Origin: Bacteroidota bacterium
GTDB taxonomy: Bacteria > Pseudomonadota > Alphaproteobacteria > Puniceispirillales > Puniceispirillaceae
Assembly (NCBI GenBank): GCA_009936825.1
Contig: JAACDV010000135.1
Location: 1 to 6,970 of the forward strand
Length of the DNA: 6,970 nt
Direction of reading: 5' to 3'
Shown: positions 1 through 6,891 of the stretch, piece after piece
Numbering within the stretch: position 1 is the stretch's first letter
How the letters are laid out: each line of letters starts with the position of its first letter
Position numbers and translations under genes: made by a program
The notes under the pieces: model-generated
The model's database searches: none
What the model was told of the DNA's origin: nothing
The model's input: only the letters and a program-made list of their open reading frames with translations

Positions 1-324
1 CACATACCCGTAAGCACGGTTCAGACGCGCCTCTTCAGGTGTCATGCCATTGACGCTGATAGATCCGGAGGTGGGGTTCTCCAGGTCGGCAATGACCCTC
101 AGCAAGGTCGTCTTGCCGCATCCAGATGGCCCGATGAACGAGACAAAATCGCCCTTTTCAATGTTCAGATCGACATCTGTTAAGGCGTGAACAGGCCCAT
201 CATTCGAGTCAAAAGTTAGGCACAGATCCCTAGCCCTGATTACATCACCAGAATTGGCATTACCGGCCATCCCTTCGCCTGAAGGGGATGTTGCCGCAAT
301 ATCTGCTGCGATTTTATCTGCCAT
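1..324 (-). CDS. ABC transporter ATP-binding protein, nitrate/sulfonate/taurine-type (N-terminal part, cut by window edge)
   Basis: The frame is open for 108 codons from the ATG at 324 to the window edge. After a variable leader of about 28 residues comes an ABC ATPase core. It has a beta-strand segment VIRARDLCLTF at 29-39, a Walker A motif GPSGCGKTT at 65-73, and the following LLRVIADLENPTSGSI segment. The sequence stops at AYGYV, just before the expected Q-loop, so the Q-loop, signature motif and Walker B lie outside the window. The family energises importers of small solutes (NitT/TauT/SsuB-like), working at the cytoplasmic face with a permease and a periplasmic binding protein. It starts 34 bp after hydA on the same strand, so it is likely co-transcribed, and I infer a pyrimidine or related substrate. 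The start is uncertain: the upstream GGACGGAA is a weak ribosome site, and Met19 is an alternative. Confidence 0.9.
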   Translation of the reverse strand, partial: MADKIAADIAATSPSGEGMAGNANSGDVIRARDLCLTFDSNDGPVHALTDVDLNIEKGDFVSFIGPSGCGKTTLLRVIADLENPTSGSISVNGMTPEEARLNRAYGYV

Positions 325-358
325 AGGGTTCCGTCCGTAGGGTTATGTGCGGGTGGTG

Positions 359-1813
359 TCAAACTCCGGCTGGCATGTTTGCCGGGTCGCGGATGACTTT
401 ACGCGGGGCGGTCAGTGCCTTCCATTTCGACAGCGCCTTATTCGGAGCAGCAAAAGGTTCACGCGCCACAAACTTACCGTGACCTTCGCGCGTTTTGATC
501 TCGTTTTCCTGAATCGCAACATAACCGCGCGTCATGGTAAAGCGCGGCAAACCCTTAAGCGTAAAGCCTTCGAAAACGTTATAATCAATTGCCGATTGCT
601 GGGCCCCATGGGTGATGGTCTTTTCACGTTCCGGATCAAAAACAACGATATCAGCATCACACCCTTCCAGAATAGCGCCTTTGCGCGGATACATATTCAG
701 CGCCTTGGCAATATTGGTTGAGGTCGCCGCAACGAATTCGTTCATCGTCAGCCGCCCGGTTTGAACCCCGTAGGTCCACAATAGCGGCATCCGGTCTTCA
801 AGGCCCCCGGTGCCATTTGGAATTTTGGTAAAATCGCCAAGCCCATAGCGTTTTTGCTCGGTGGTAAAGGCGCAATGATCGGTTGCCACCACTTGCAGAC
901 TACCTGCTTGCAGACCGGCCCAAAGGCTGTCCTGATGAAGTTTTTTGCGGAATGGCGGAGACATTACCCGCCGTGCCGCATGATCCCAGTCTTTATTCGC
1001 ATATTCGCCTTCATCAAGAAGCAGATGCTGGATCAACGGCTCACCATAAACACGCATGCCCTTTTGCCGGGCCCGGCGAATCGCCTCATGCGACTGCTCG
1101 CACGATACATGTACAACATAAAGCGGGACCCCGGCCATATCAGCAATCATGATGGCACGGTTTGTGGCCTCACCTTCAACTTCGGGTGGGCGTGAATAGG
1201 CATGAGCTTCGGGACCGTTATTGCCTTCTTCAAGAAGTTTGGCCTGAAGTTGGGCAACAACATCACCATTTTCAGCATGAACAAGGGGCATCGCACCAAG
1301 TTCGGCACAGCGCTGGAAACTGGCATACATCTCATCATCATCAACCATCAACGCACCCTTATAGGCCATGAAATGCTTGAAGGTATTTATGCCTTTGCTG
1401 ACCACTTCGGGCATTTCATCAAACACCTGTTCACCCCACCATGTAATCGCCATATGGAAGGAATAGTCAGTGGTAGCGCGGGTAGATTTATTGTCCCAAG
1501 CCTGAATAGCCGTCAGCAAAGACTGATCGGGAGCAGGCAGACAGAAATCAACAACCATAGTTGTTCCGCCCGATAGCGCAGCGCGCGTTCCGGATTCAAA
1601 ATCATCCGATGAATAGGTTCCCATAAAGGGCATTTCCAGATGCGTGTGCGGATCAATCCCGCCCGGCATCACATAGCATCCGGTGGCATCCAGCGTCTCG
1701 TTACCAGACAGCCCTTGGCCAATTTCGGTGATAATTCCGTTTTCGACAAGAACGTCAGCCTTGTATGTACGGTCGGCCGTAACGATGGTGCCGTCTTTAA
1801 TTACTGTGCTCAT
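359..1813 (-). CDS. hydA: Dihydropyrimidinase (D-hydantoinase family)
   Basis: This 484-residue cytosolic amidohydrolase opens dihydrouracil or dihydrothymine to N-carbamoyl-beta-alanine or its 2-methyl analogue, the second step of reductive pyrimidine breakdown. All ligands of the binuclear metal centre can be read: His56 and His58 in the DPHTH motif, Lys152 in MAYKG (the lysine carboxylated in this family), His179 in LVHAENGD, His235 in VVHVS and Asp312 in ATDHCAF. The substrate-loop sequences SPPFR (285-289) and NGTGG (333-337) are also present. The length is normal for bacterial dihydropyrimidinases, and the C-terminal beta-sandwich portion (VFEGFTLKGLPRFTMTRG) is intact. The ATG at 1813 is supported by a strong GAGGAGA site 7 nt upstream, inside the 16-bp gap after the amidohydrolase gene. 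Allantoinase or hydantoinase would be the alternative call. The preT/preA and rutR neighbours argue for pyrimidines. Confidence 0.95.
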   Translation of the reverse strand: MSTVIKDGTIVTADRTYKADVLVENGIITEIGQGLSGNETLDATGCYVMPGGIDPHTHLEMPFMGTYSSDDFESGTRAALSGGTTMVVDFCLPAPDQSLLTAIQAWDNKSTRATTDYSFHMAITWWGEQVFDEMPEVVSKGINTFKHFMAYKGALMVDDDEMYASFQRCAELGAMPLVHAENGDVVAQLQAKLLEEGNNGPEAHAYSRPPEVEGEATNRAIMIADMAGVPLYVVHVSCEQSHEAIRRARQKGMRVYGEPLIQHLLLDEGEYANKDWDHAARRVMSPPFRKKLHQDSLWAGLQAGSLQVVATDHCAFTTEQKRYGLGDFTKIPNGTGGLEDRMPLLWTYGVQTGRLTMNEFVAATSTNIAKALNMYPRKGAILEGCDADIVVFDPEREKTITHGAQQSAIDYNVFEGFTLKGLPRFTMTRGYVAIQENEIKTREGHGKFVAREPFAAPNKALSKWKALTAPRKVIRDPANMPAGV

Positions 1814-1820
1814 TCAAAAA

Positions 1821-1827
1821 TCTCCTC
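1821..1827 (-). promoter_or_regulatory. Ribosome binding site of hydA
   Basis: GAGGAGA on the minus strand lies 7 nt before the hydA ATG and fills most of the 16-bp gap after the upstream stop codon. It fixes the hydA start and supports tight translational linkage of the two genes. Confidence 0.8.
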
Positions 1828-1829
1828 GA

Positions 1830-3110
1830 TTAATCATCGACGATACCAGCGGTTTCGACGACGGCATGAAACAGCACGTCGGCGCCCGCAGTCGCCCAGT
1901 CTTTTGTTATTTCTTCGGCTTCGTTATGCGATAGGCCGTCAACGCAAGGACACATAATCATAGCAGTCGGCGCCAAACGGTTAATCCAGCATGCATCATG
2001 ACCGGCCCCTGACACAATATCGCGGTGCGAATACCCCAGTCTCTGGGCAGCACTGCGAACGGCATCAACACACCCTTCATCAAATTTGACAGGATCAAAC
2101 TTGCCCGATTGTTCAATCTCCATTTGCAATCCGATCTCGTCACAGATTTCCTTGGCACCGGCGCGGAGACGCGCCTCCATATCATCAATGACCTCTTGCG
2201 AGGGATGACGGAAATCAATGGTGAAGACCGCCTTGCCCGGGATAATGTTGCGGGAATTCGGATACACATCACAATGGCCAACAGCGCCAACGGCCAGCGG
2301 TGCATGTGACCATGCAATTTCATCAACAAGCTGGGTAATTCGCGCCATTCCCAGCCCGGCATTCACGCGTTTTGGCATTGGCGTTGATCCGGTATGCGAT
2401 TCGCGCCCGGTCAATGTGACCTGCAACCAGTTCAGGCCCTGCCCGTGGGTGACAACACCGATATCAATGTTTTCATCCTCCAGGATTGGTCCCTGCTCGA
2501 TATGCAATTCAAAAAATGCTGCCAGCTTGCGGGCCCCGACTTCCTCATCCCCGATCCAGCCGATGCGCGCCAGCTCATCCCCTACATTTTTGCCCTCAGC
2601 ATCGGTGCGCCCATAGGCCCAGTCCAACGTGTGCACTCCGGCAAAAACACCCGACGCCATCATCGGCGGCGAAAAGCGGGTGCCTTCCTCATTCGTCCAA
2701 TTGACGACTTCAATCGGATGGCGCGTTTTAATTCCGGTTTCATTCAGCGTGCGAATAATCTCCAAACCTGCCAGAACGCCCAGAATACCATCATATTTTC
2801 CGCCGGTCGGCTGGGTATCAAGATGACTGCCGACCATAATCGGCGGCAATGACGGATCGCTACCTTCGCGGCGCGCAAACATGGTGCCCATCTTATCCAG
2901 CCCCATGGTCATGCCTTCGGCCTCACACCATGACTGATAAAGACGGCGCCCTTCAGCATCTTCATCAGTTAGAGTCTGGCGATTGTTTCCGCCGGCAATG
3001 CCCGGTCCGATCTTCGCCATTTCCATCAGCGAATCCCACAACCTTTCTCCATTGATCCGGAAATTTTTCCCGCGTTGGTCCATCAATGACCTGTTCATTT
3101 CAGATGACAT
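1830..3110 (-). CDS. pydC: M20-family N-carbamoyl-beta-alanine amidohydrolase (beta-ureidopropionase; HyuC/AmaB-like)
   Basis: This 426-residue zinc-dependent hydrolase is predicted to split N-carbamoyl-beta-alanine into beta-alanine, CO2 and ammonia, the third step of the pathway, in the cytosol. Visible metal ligands of the M20 fold are His96 (GSHLDT), Asp107 (GGKYDGILGV), Glu142 (NEEGTRF), His203 (HIEQGP) and His395 (GLSHNEAEE). Glu141 sits where the general base is in this family. The inserted dimerisation domain carries ESHTGSTPM with His239, and PNSRNIIPG with Asn285 and Arg287. In the characterised yeast beta-alanine synthase, residues of this kind bind the substrate carboxylate. The length matches the family's usual 410-430 residues. 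The start at 3110 has GAAGGGAAAG just upstream. Close relatives act on N-carbamoyl-L-amino acids or allantoate, so family alone does not fix the substrate. The assignment comes from its place between the aminotransferase and hydA. The symbols hyuC and amaB are used for the same family. Confidence 0.87.
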   Translation of the reverse strand: MSSEMNRSLMDQRGKNFRINGERLWDSLMEMAKIGPGIAGGNNRQTLTDEDAEGRRLYQSWCEAEGMTMGLDKMGTMFARREGSDPSLPPIMVGSHLDTQPTGGKYDGILGVLAGLEIIRTLNETGIKTRHPIEVVNWTNEEGTRFSPPMMASGVFAGVHTLDWAYGRTDAEGKNVGDELARIGWIGDEEVGARKLAAFFELHIEQGPILEDENIDIGVVTHGQGLNWLQVTLTGRESHTGSTPMPKRVNAGLGMARITQLVDEIAWSHAPLAVGAVGHCDVYPNSRNIIPGKAVFTIDFRHPSQEVIDDMEARLRAGAKEICDEIGLQMEIEQSGKFDPVKFDEGCVDAVRSAAQRLGYSHRDIVSGAGHDACWINRLAPTAMIMCPCVDGLSHNEAEEITKDWATAGADVLFHAVVETAGIVDD

Positions 3111-3169
3111 AAAACTTTCCCTTCAAGGCCATAGGTTAGAATTAATTACTCGCAAGTCAGTCTTATATT

Positions 3170-4495
3170 TTAGATATTTTTCAGAACCTTACCAACAGCA
3201 TCGATTAACTCGTCAATCTGTTCTTTGGTAACAATCAAAGGCGGAGATAAGGCAATTATGTCGCCGGTGGTACGGATCAGAAATCCCATCTCAAAAGCTT
3301 TCAAAAAGGCCTGAAATGCACGGCGGGTTGGCGCTCCTTCAATCGGTTGCAGCTCAATCGCGCCAATCAGTCCGATATTGCGGATATCAATCACATAAGG
3401 ATGATCGGCAAGGCTATGCAGACGGTCGTCCCAATGCTGGGCCAAATCCGATGCCCGCGTCAGTAACCCTTCCTCACGATAGGTTTCCAAGGTGCCAAGC
3501 GCCGCTGCCGCAGCAACCGGATTGCCCGAATAGGTATAGCCGTGGAAAAATTCGATCAGCTCTTCCGGGCCTTTCATGAACGCGTCATGAATTTCGTCTC
3601 GGACGAAAACCGCCCCCATCGGAACCACACCGCTGGTCAGCCCCTTGGCGGTTGTCATTATATCTGGCTTCACGTCGAAATAATCAGCAGCAAAGGGCGT
3701 TCCAAGGCGACCGAAACCGGTGATAACCTCGTCAAAAATCAGCAGGAACCCGTGCTTGTCACAAATCTCACGAAGGCGTTTCAGATAGCCTTTCGGCGGG
3801 ATCAGGACACCCGTTGACCCTGCCACCGGCTCAACAATCACCGCGGCAATCGTCGAGGGGTCATGCAGCGCGGCGGTGCGCTCTAGCTCATCGGCAAGTT
3901 CGGCGCCATATTCAGGCTCACCACGCGAAAAAGCGTTGCGGCTGAGATCATGCGTGTGCGGCATGTGATCAACACCGGTCAACAAAGTGCCAAACATCTT
4001 GCGGTTGGACACGATACCACCAACGGAAATACCGCCGAAATTCACCCCATGATACCCACGTTCCCGGCCGATTAGCCGGGTGCGACTACCCTCACCACGC
4101 ACGCGTTGATAGGCAATTGCCATTTTTAGCGCGGTTTCGACCGATTCTGATCCGGAGTTGGTGTAAAAACAGTAGTTCATCCCGTCGGGGGTAATATCAA
4201 CCAGCCGGTTTGCCAGCTCAAACGCCTTTGGATGGCCCATTTGAAAGGCCGGCGCATAGTCCAGTTGCGCCACCTGATCCTGAATGGCTTTGACAATCTT
4301 TGGGCGGCCATGCCCCGCATTCACACACCATAAACCGGCGGTGCCGTCCAAAATCTGGCGCCCGTCTGAGGTGGTGTAATGCATGTCTTTTGCACTGACC
4401 AGCATTCGCGGATTATCCTTGAATTGCCGATTGGCGGTAAAAGGCATCCAAAAAGCCCGCAGATCATTTGGTGTGGGATTAGCGCTATCCGGCAT
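3170..4495 (-). CDS. Class III omega-amino acid:pyruvate aminotransferase (beta-alanine transaminase)
   Basis: A PLP enzyme predicted to move the amino group of beta-alanine (or 3-aminoisobutyrate) to pyruvate, giving malonate semialdehyde (or methylmalonate semialdehyde) and alanine, the last step encoded here. With the start chosen it has 441 residues, normal for the omega-amino acid:pyruvate group. Seen in order: the N-terminal FWMPFTANRQFK segment, GLWCVNAGHGRP (55-65), the PLP-phosphate loop TNSGSES (112-118), GYHGVNFGG (148-155), the cofactor aspartate Asp255 in IFDEVITGFGR, the Schiff-base lysine Lys284 in TTAKGLTSG, HGYTYSGNP (318-326) and Arg408 in IRTTGD, which sits where this family binds the substrate carboxylate. 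The reading frame stays open 43 codons further upstream to an ATG at 4624, but that part is a low-complexity Arg/Lys-rich repeat. The ATG at 4495 has a GGAG site 9 nt away and gives the usual family N terminus. It heads the operon and is divergent from rutR. Confidence 0.93.
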   Translation of the reverse strand: MPDSANPTPNDLRAFWMPFTANRQFKDNPRMLVSAKDMHYTTSDGRQILDGTAGLWCVNAGHGRPKIVKAIQDQVAQLDYAPAFQMGHPKAFELANRLVDITPDGMNYCFYTNSGSESVETALKMAIAYQRVRGEGSRTRLIGRERGYHGVNFGGISVGGIVSNRKMFGTLLTGVDHMPHTHDLSRNAFSRGEPEYGAELADELERTAALHDPSTIAAVIVEPVAGSTGVLIPPKGYLKRLREICDKHGFLLIFDEVITGFGRLGTPFAADYFDVKPDIMTTAKGLTSGVVPMGAVFVRDEIHDAFMKGPEELIEFFHGYTYSGNPVAAAAALGTLETYREEGLLTRASDLAQHWDDRLHSLADHPYVIDIRNIGLIGAIELQPIEGAPTRRAFQAFLKAFEMGFLIRTTGDIIALSPPLIVTKEQIDELIDAVGKVLKNI

Positions 4496-4504
4496 TCTGG
4501 CATT

Positions 4505-4508
4505 CTCC
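4505..4508 (-). promoter_or_regulatory. Ribosome binding site that decides the aminotransferase start
   Basis: GGAG (within CGGAGA on the minus strand) lies 9 nt before the ATG at 4495. The longer alternative start at 4624 has only an AGGA two nucleotides away, which is too close. This favours the 441-residue protein over a 484-residue one. Confidence 0.65.
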
Positions 4509-4530
4509 GTTGTCACATTTATGTTATCAC

Positions 4531-4590
4531 GGCGTTTGATATTACGGCGCCCAGTCTTATGACGACCAGTCTTATGACGCCCAATGTTAC
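4531..4590. repeat. Degenerate 15-bp tandem repeat, four units
   Basis: Units start at 4531, 4546, 4561 and 4576. The second and third (GGCGCCCAGTCTTAT and GACGACCAGTCTTAT) match at 13 of 15 positions. The third and fourth match at 11 of 15. The first is weaker, at 8-9 of 15 against the others. Because 15 is a multiple of three, the minus-strand frame upstream of the aminotransferase reads as pentapeptide repeats (KTGRH, KTGRR and relatives). The array lies in the presumed 5' leader of the aminotransferase mRNA. No function can be assigned from sequence. Confidence 0.7.
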
Positions 4591-4701
4591 GGCAATAGTT
4601 GGCGGCCTTTGTATTTTGGCCCATAGTCCTACGGCAAATAGGGACAGCGCGGACCTAACATCATCATCATTATCTTTGGTGCAATTTTATGAAATAACAT
4701 T

Positions 4702-4717
4702 TTTACCGTTTGGTCAA
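4702..4717. promoter_or_regulatory. Probable RutR operator
   Basis: The 16-mer TTTACCGTTTGGTCAA agrees at 12 of the 14 defined positions with the palindrome reported for E. coli RutR, TTGACCANNTGGTCAA. The right half is perfect and the left half has two changes. It lies 122 bp upstream of the rutR start and 206 bp upstream of the aminotransferase start, so binding there could control both directions. In E. coli, uracil or thymine releases RutR from DNA. By analogy, pyrimidines would derepress this locus. The match is by eye, and binding is inferred. Confidence 0.65.
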
Positions 4718-4781
4718 ATATCTTAGGATGCCTTAAGACAAAAAAGAGCGTTAAAGAACTGCCCGCATAAATGCCCGACCC

Positions 4782-4817
4782 GAATAGATAGGCAGATAAG
4801 AATAGATGGGCAGATAA
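4782..4817. repeat. 18-bp tandem duplication in the rutR leader
   Basis: Two adjacent copies, GAATAGATAGGCAGATAA (4782-4799) and GAATAGATGGGCAGATAA (4800-4817), differ at one base. The second copy ends 21 bp before the rutR start codon, so the duplication sets the length of the rutR leader or core promoter. It looks like a recent slippage duplication. Confidence 0.85.
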
Positions 4818-4838
4818 TTAGTCAGGAACAAAACTAAG

Positions 4839-5498
4839 ATGTCTTCTGCGACGATAAATGTCGAAACCCCGAAGGGTGATCAAGACAAGACGCGAATTCA
4901 AAAGGCCAATGAGCAGCGAATTCTGGCGGCCGCGTTAGACGTATTTTCGATAAGTGGCTTTCACGGCGCCACTCTGGATCGTATTGCCGGGCAGGCAGAG
5001 ATGTCCAAACCGAACCTTCTTTATTACTACAAAAGCAAAGAGGAAATTCATGTGGCGCTACTGACTGGGTTGCTGGACATATGGCTGGCCCCCCTGCGCG
5101 CAATCAGTGGTGATGGTGAACCCGCGGATGAAATTGGTGATTACATCAGGCGTAAACTTGAATCCTCCCGCAAATTTCCACGCGAATCACGGCTGTTTGC
5201 CAATGAAATTCTGGCCGGTGCCCAACATATCGGACCTTTCCTGCAAAATGAATTGAAAGCACTGGTCGACGAAAAATCGGCAATCCTGCAAGGCTGGATA
5301 GATCTCGGGAAAATCGCGCCGTGCGAGCCGCGCCATGTTCTTTTTGCAATCTGGGCAACCACCCAGCATTACGCCGATTTTAGCGTGCAGGTGCGCCATG
5401 TTCTGGGGCTAAAGGCTGGCGATAAAAGTTTTTACGCCGAAGCCGAGGAAACGCTAAAAACATTGTTCCTTGGCAAGCTAATCACGGCTCCCGAATAA
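4839..5498 (+). CDS. rutR: RutR, TetR-family pyrimidine-responsive regulator
   Basis: This 219-residue protein is a close match in length and motifs to E. coli RutR, a dimeric cytosolic repressor that senses uracil and thymine. After a charged N-terminal tail of about 20 residues, a TetR DNA-binding domain spans about 24-71, with the helix-turn-helix around TLDRIAGQAEMSKPNLLYYY (45-64). The ligand-binding domain shows the RutR signature segments DIWLAPLRA (80-88), SRLFANEILAGA (117-128), LVDEKSAILQGW (142-153) and IWATTQHYADF (171-181), matching what I recall of the E. coli protein. The ATG at 4839 follows a modest CAGGAA site 10 nt upstream. The gene is divergent from the catabolic operon and convergent with preA, so it sits inside the regulon it is expected to control. 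In E. coli RutR controls the oxidative Rut pathway. Here the target genes belong to the reductive pathway. Confidence 0.93.
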   Translation: MSSATINVETPKGDQDKTRIQKANEQRILAAALDVFSISGFHGATLDRIAGQAEMSKPNLLYYYKSKEEIHVALLTGLLDIWLAPLRAISGDGEPADEIGDYIRRKLESSRKFPRESRLFANEILAGAQHIGPFLQNELKALVDEKSAILQGWIDLGKIAPCEPRHVLFAIWATTQHYADFSVQVRHVLGLKAGDKSFYAEAEETLKTLFLGKLITAPE

Positions 5499-5527
5499 AC
5501 AGTTTGTGAATAGAATGGGTCCCCGTG

Positions 5528-6835
5528 CTATTCTGCGGCATCACGCATCGGATTATTCGGGTGCATTGTCCAGTTGCCATGCTCATTTGGCACTTTTTTA
5601 CCGGTGCGAAGATCAACATCACCGGCGCCGATCTGTTCCATGGTGATACAGTTTTCCACCGGACAGACGTTGACGCACAGGTTACAGCCAACGCATTCCT
5701 CATCAATAACTTCAAACCGGCGCTCGCCATTGACCATGTTGGTGATTGCCTGATGCGATGTGTCCTCACACGCGATATGACAGCGCCCACAACTGATACA
5801 GCTTTCCTGATTAATCCGCGCCTTGGTGGTGTAATTAAGGTTCAGATACTGCCATTCAGTGACGTTCGGAATTGCCCGGCCTGTAATGGCATCGAGATCG
5901 GCATGTCCGGCGCTATCCATCCATTGCGCCAACCCTTCGATCATCTCATCAACAATCTTAAATCCATATGTCATGGCCGCGGTGCAGACCTGAACATTCC
6001 CAGCACCAAGCGCCATGAATTCGGCAGCATCTCGCCATGTGGTAATCCCGCCAATTCCCGAAATAGGGAGGTGAGCCGTTTCCGGATCACGCGCGATTGA
6101 CGCCACCATATTCAGGGCAATCGGTTTGACCGCAGGACCGCAATAGCCGCCATGTGTTCCGCGCCCATCAATAGTAGGCTCAGGGGCGAACTGATCAAGA
6201 TCGACCGAGATGATTGAACTGATCGTGTTAATCAGGGACACCGCATCAGCCCCGCCAGCAAGCGCTGCACGCGCCGGATACCGGACGTCGGTTATGTTCG
6301 GCGTCAGCTTAACAATCACCGGCATGCGGGTTTTTGACTTGGCCCAGCGCGTCACCATTTCAATATATTCAGGCACCTGTCCAACAGCCGCGCCCATACC
6401 GCGTTCCGACATGCCGTGCGGACACCCGAAATTCAACTCCACTCCGTCACTGCCGGTATCTTCGACCTGCTTTAGGATTTCTTCCCAGCATGGCTCTTCA
6501 CACGGCACCATCAGGCTGGTGACAACGGCGCGATCGGGCCAGTCACGCTTGACTGATTTGATCTCTTGAAGATTGACATCCAGTGGTCGGTCAGTGATCA
6601 GCTCAATATTATTCAATCCCAACAATCGCCGGTCGGCGCCCCAAATAGCGCCATAGCGCGGACCGCCAACATTCACGATATGCGGGTCAAGCCCCAGCGT
6701 TTTCCAGACAACACCGCCCCACCCTGCCTTAAAGGCGCGAACAACATTATATTCCTTGTCCGTTGGCGGCGCTGATGCCAGCCAGAACGGATTGGGAGAT
6801 TTAATTCCGGCGAAGTTATTTCTAAGGTCAGCCAT
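5528..6835 (-). CDS. preA: NAD-dependent dihydropyrimidine dehydrogenase subunit PreA
   Basis: With the ATG at 6835 this is a 435-residue subunit that reduces uracil or thymine to the 5,6-dihydro form, taking electrons from PreT through iron-sulfur clusters. Residues 1 to about 320 form an FMN-binding TIM barrel like dihydroorotate dehydrogenase. It contains Lys45 in VVWKTLG, the active loop NFGCPHG with Asn135, the catalytic-type Cys138 and His140, KLTPN (176-180), INTISS with Asn202-or-203/Thr204, and the glycine-rich phosphate loops SGIGG (259-263) and GAGNVQVCT. The C-terminal part has two complete four-cysteine [4Fe-4S] motifs, at Cys346/349/352/356 and Cys381/384/387/391. The start is fixed by a GGAGG site 5 nt upstream. 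A TTG four codons earlier overlaps that site and is rejected. It lies 56 bp after preT on the same strand. Its 3' end faces rutR across 29 bp. Confidence 0.95.
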   Translation of the reverse strand: MADLRNNFAGIKSPNPFWLASAPPTDKEYNVVRAFKAGWGGVVWKTLGLDPHIVNVGGPRYGAIWGADRRLLGLNNIELITDRPLDVNLQEIKSVKRDWPDRAVVTSLMVPCEEPCWEEILKQVEDTGSDGVELNFGCPHGMSERGMGAAVGQVPEYIEMVTRWAKSKTRMPVIVKLTPNITDVRYPARAALAGGADAVSLINTISSIISVDLDQFAPEPTIDGRGTHGGYCGPAVKPIALNMVASIARDPETAHLPISGIGGITTWRDAAEFMALGAGNVQVCTAAMTYGFKIVDEMIEGLAQWMDSAGHADLDAITGRAIPNVTEWQYLNLNYTTKARINQESCISCGRCHIACEDTSHQAITNMVNGERRFEVIDEECVGCNLCVNVCPVENCITMEQIGAGDVDLRTGKKVPNEHGNWTMHPNNPMRDAAE

Positions 6836-6840
6836 GTTTG

Positions 6841-6845
6841 CCTCC
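6841..6845 (-). promoter_or_regulatory. Ribosome binding site of preA
   Basis: GGAGG on the minus strand, 5 nt before the ATG at 6835. It selects this ATG over the in-frame TTG at 6847, whose codon runs into the same site. Confidence 0.8.
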
Positions 6846-6891
6846 AATGATCATCTTGCTTTGATCGGTTTACCCGTCAAGTTAGGCCCCA

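Larger units (their letters stand above)
4496..4838. other. Divergent control region between the aminotransferase operon and rutR
   Basis: This 343-bp stretch has no convincing gene. From left to right it holds the aminotransferase ribosome site, a degenerate 15-bp tandem array (4531-4590), a short CAT trinucleotide run (about 4659-4671), an AT-rich segment with a RutR-like palindrome (4702-4717), and an 18-bp tandem duplication (4782-4817) just before the rutR start. Promoters for both directions must lie here, but I see no clear -35/-10 pair. The minus-strand face of the palindrome begins TTGACC, which resembles a -35 box, yet no good -10 follows at 16-18 nt. The left 129 bp form an open frame with the aminotransferase that I judge to be untranslated leader. 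Confidence 0.75.

Noticed and set aside
325..358. TAGGGTT repeated twice in the gap between hydA and the ABC ATPase gene
   Set aside because: It is only a 7-base repeat 14 bp apart, with no palindrome or terminator structure.
2218..2852. Plus-strand open frames of 132 and 152 codons opposite the amidohydrolase gene
   Set aside because: They mirror the M20 hydrolase coding sequence and their translations show no family features.
359..3110. hydA plus amidohydrolase as a hydantoin-utilisation or allantoin-degradation pair
   Set aside because: Families overlap, but no hydantoin racemase or ureidoglycolate genes are seen, and preT/preA, rutR and a beta-alanine-type aminotransferase flank the pair.
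3158..3166. CAGTCTTAT downstream of the aminotransferase stop, identical to the core of the 15-bp repeat at the other end of the gene
   Set aside because: A 9-base match in a 7-kb window is not rare enough to mean anything, and the flanking bases differ.
4531..4590. The 15-bp array as a CRISPR
   Set aside because: The units are directly adjacent without spacers, too short and too divergent, and no cas gene is present.
4496..4624. 43-residue N-terminal extension of the aminotransferase starting at the ATG at 4624
   Set aside because: It is repetitive and basic, the ATG has no properly spaced ribosome site, and the ATG at 4495 has one and gives the family-typical start. Kept only as a testable possibility.
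5525..6100. 191-codon plus-strand open frame opposite preA
   Set aside because: It is antisense to a clearly coding FMN/iron-sulfur enzyme, has no recognisable domain and lacks a good ribosome site. It is a shadow of preA.
6861..6880. Imperfect inverted repeat TTGATCGG...CCCGTCAA between preT and preA as a second RutR site
   Set aside because: The outer TTGA/TCAA arms are 4 bp further apart than in the RutR palindrome and the inner bases do not fit. It lies within a short intra-operon gap, so a chance repeat or small hairpin is likelier.
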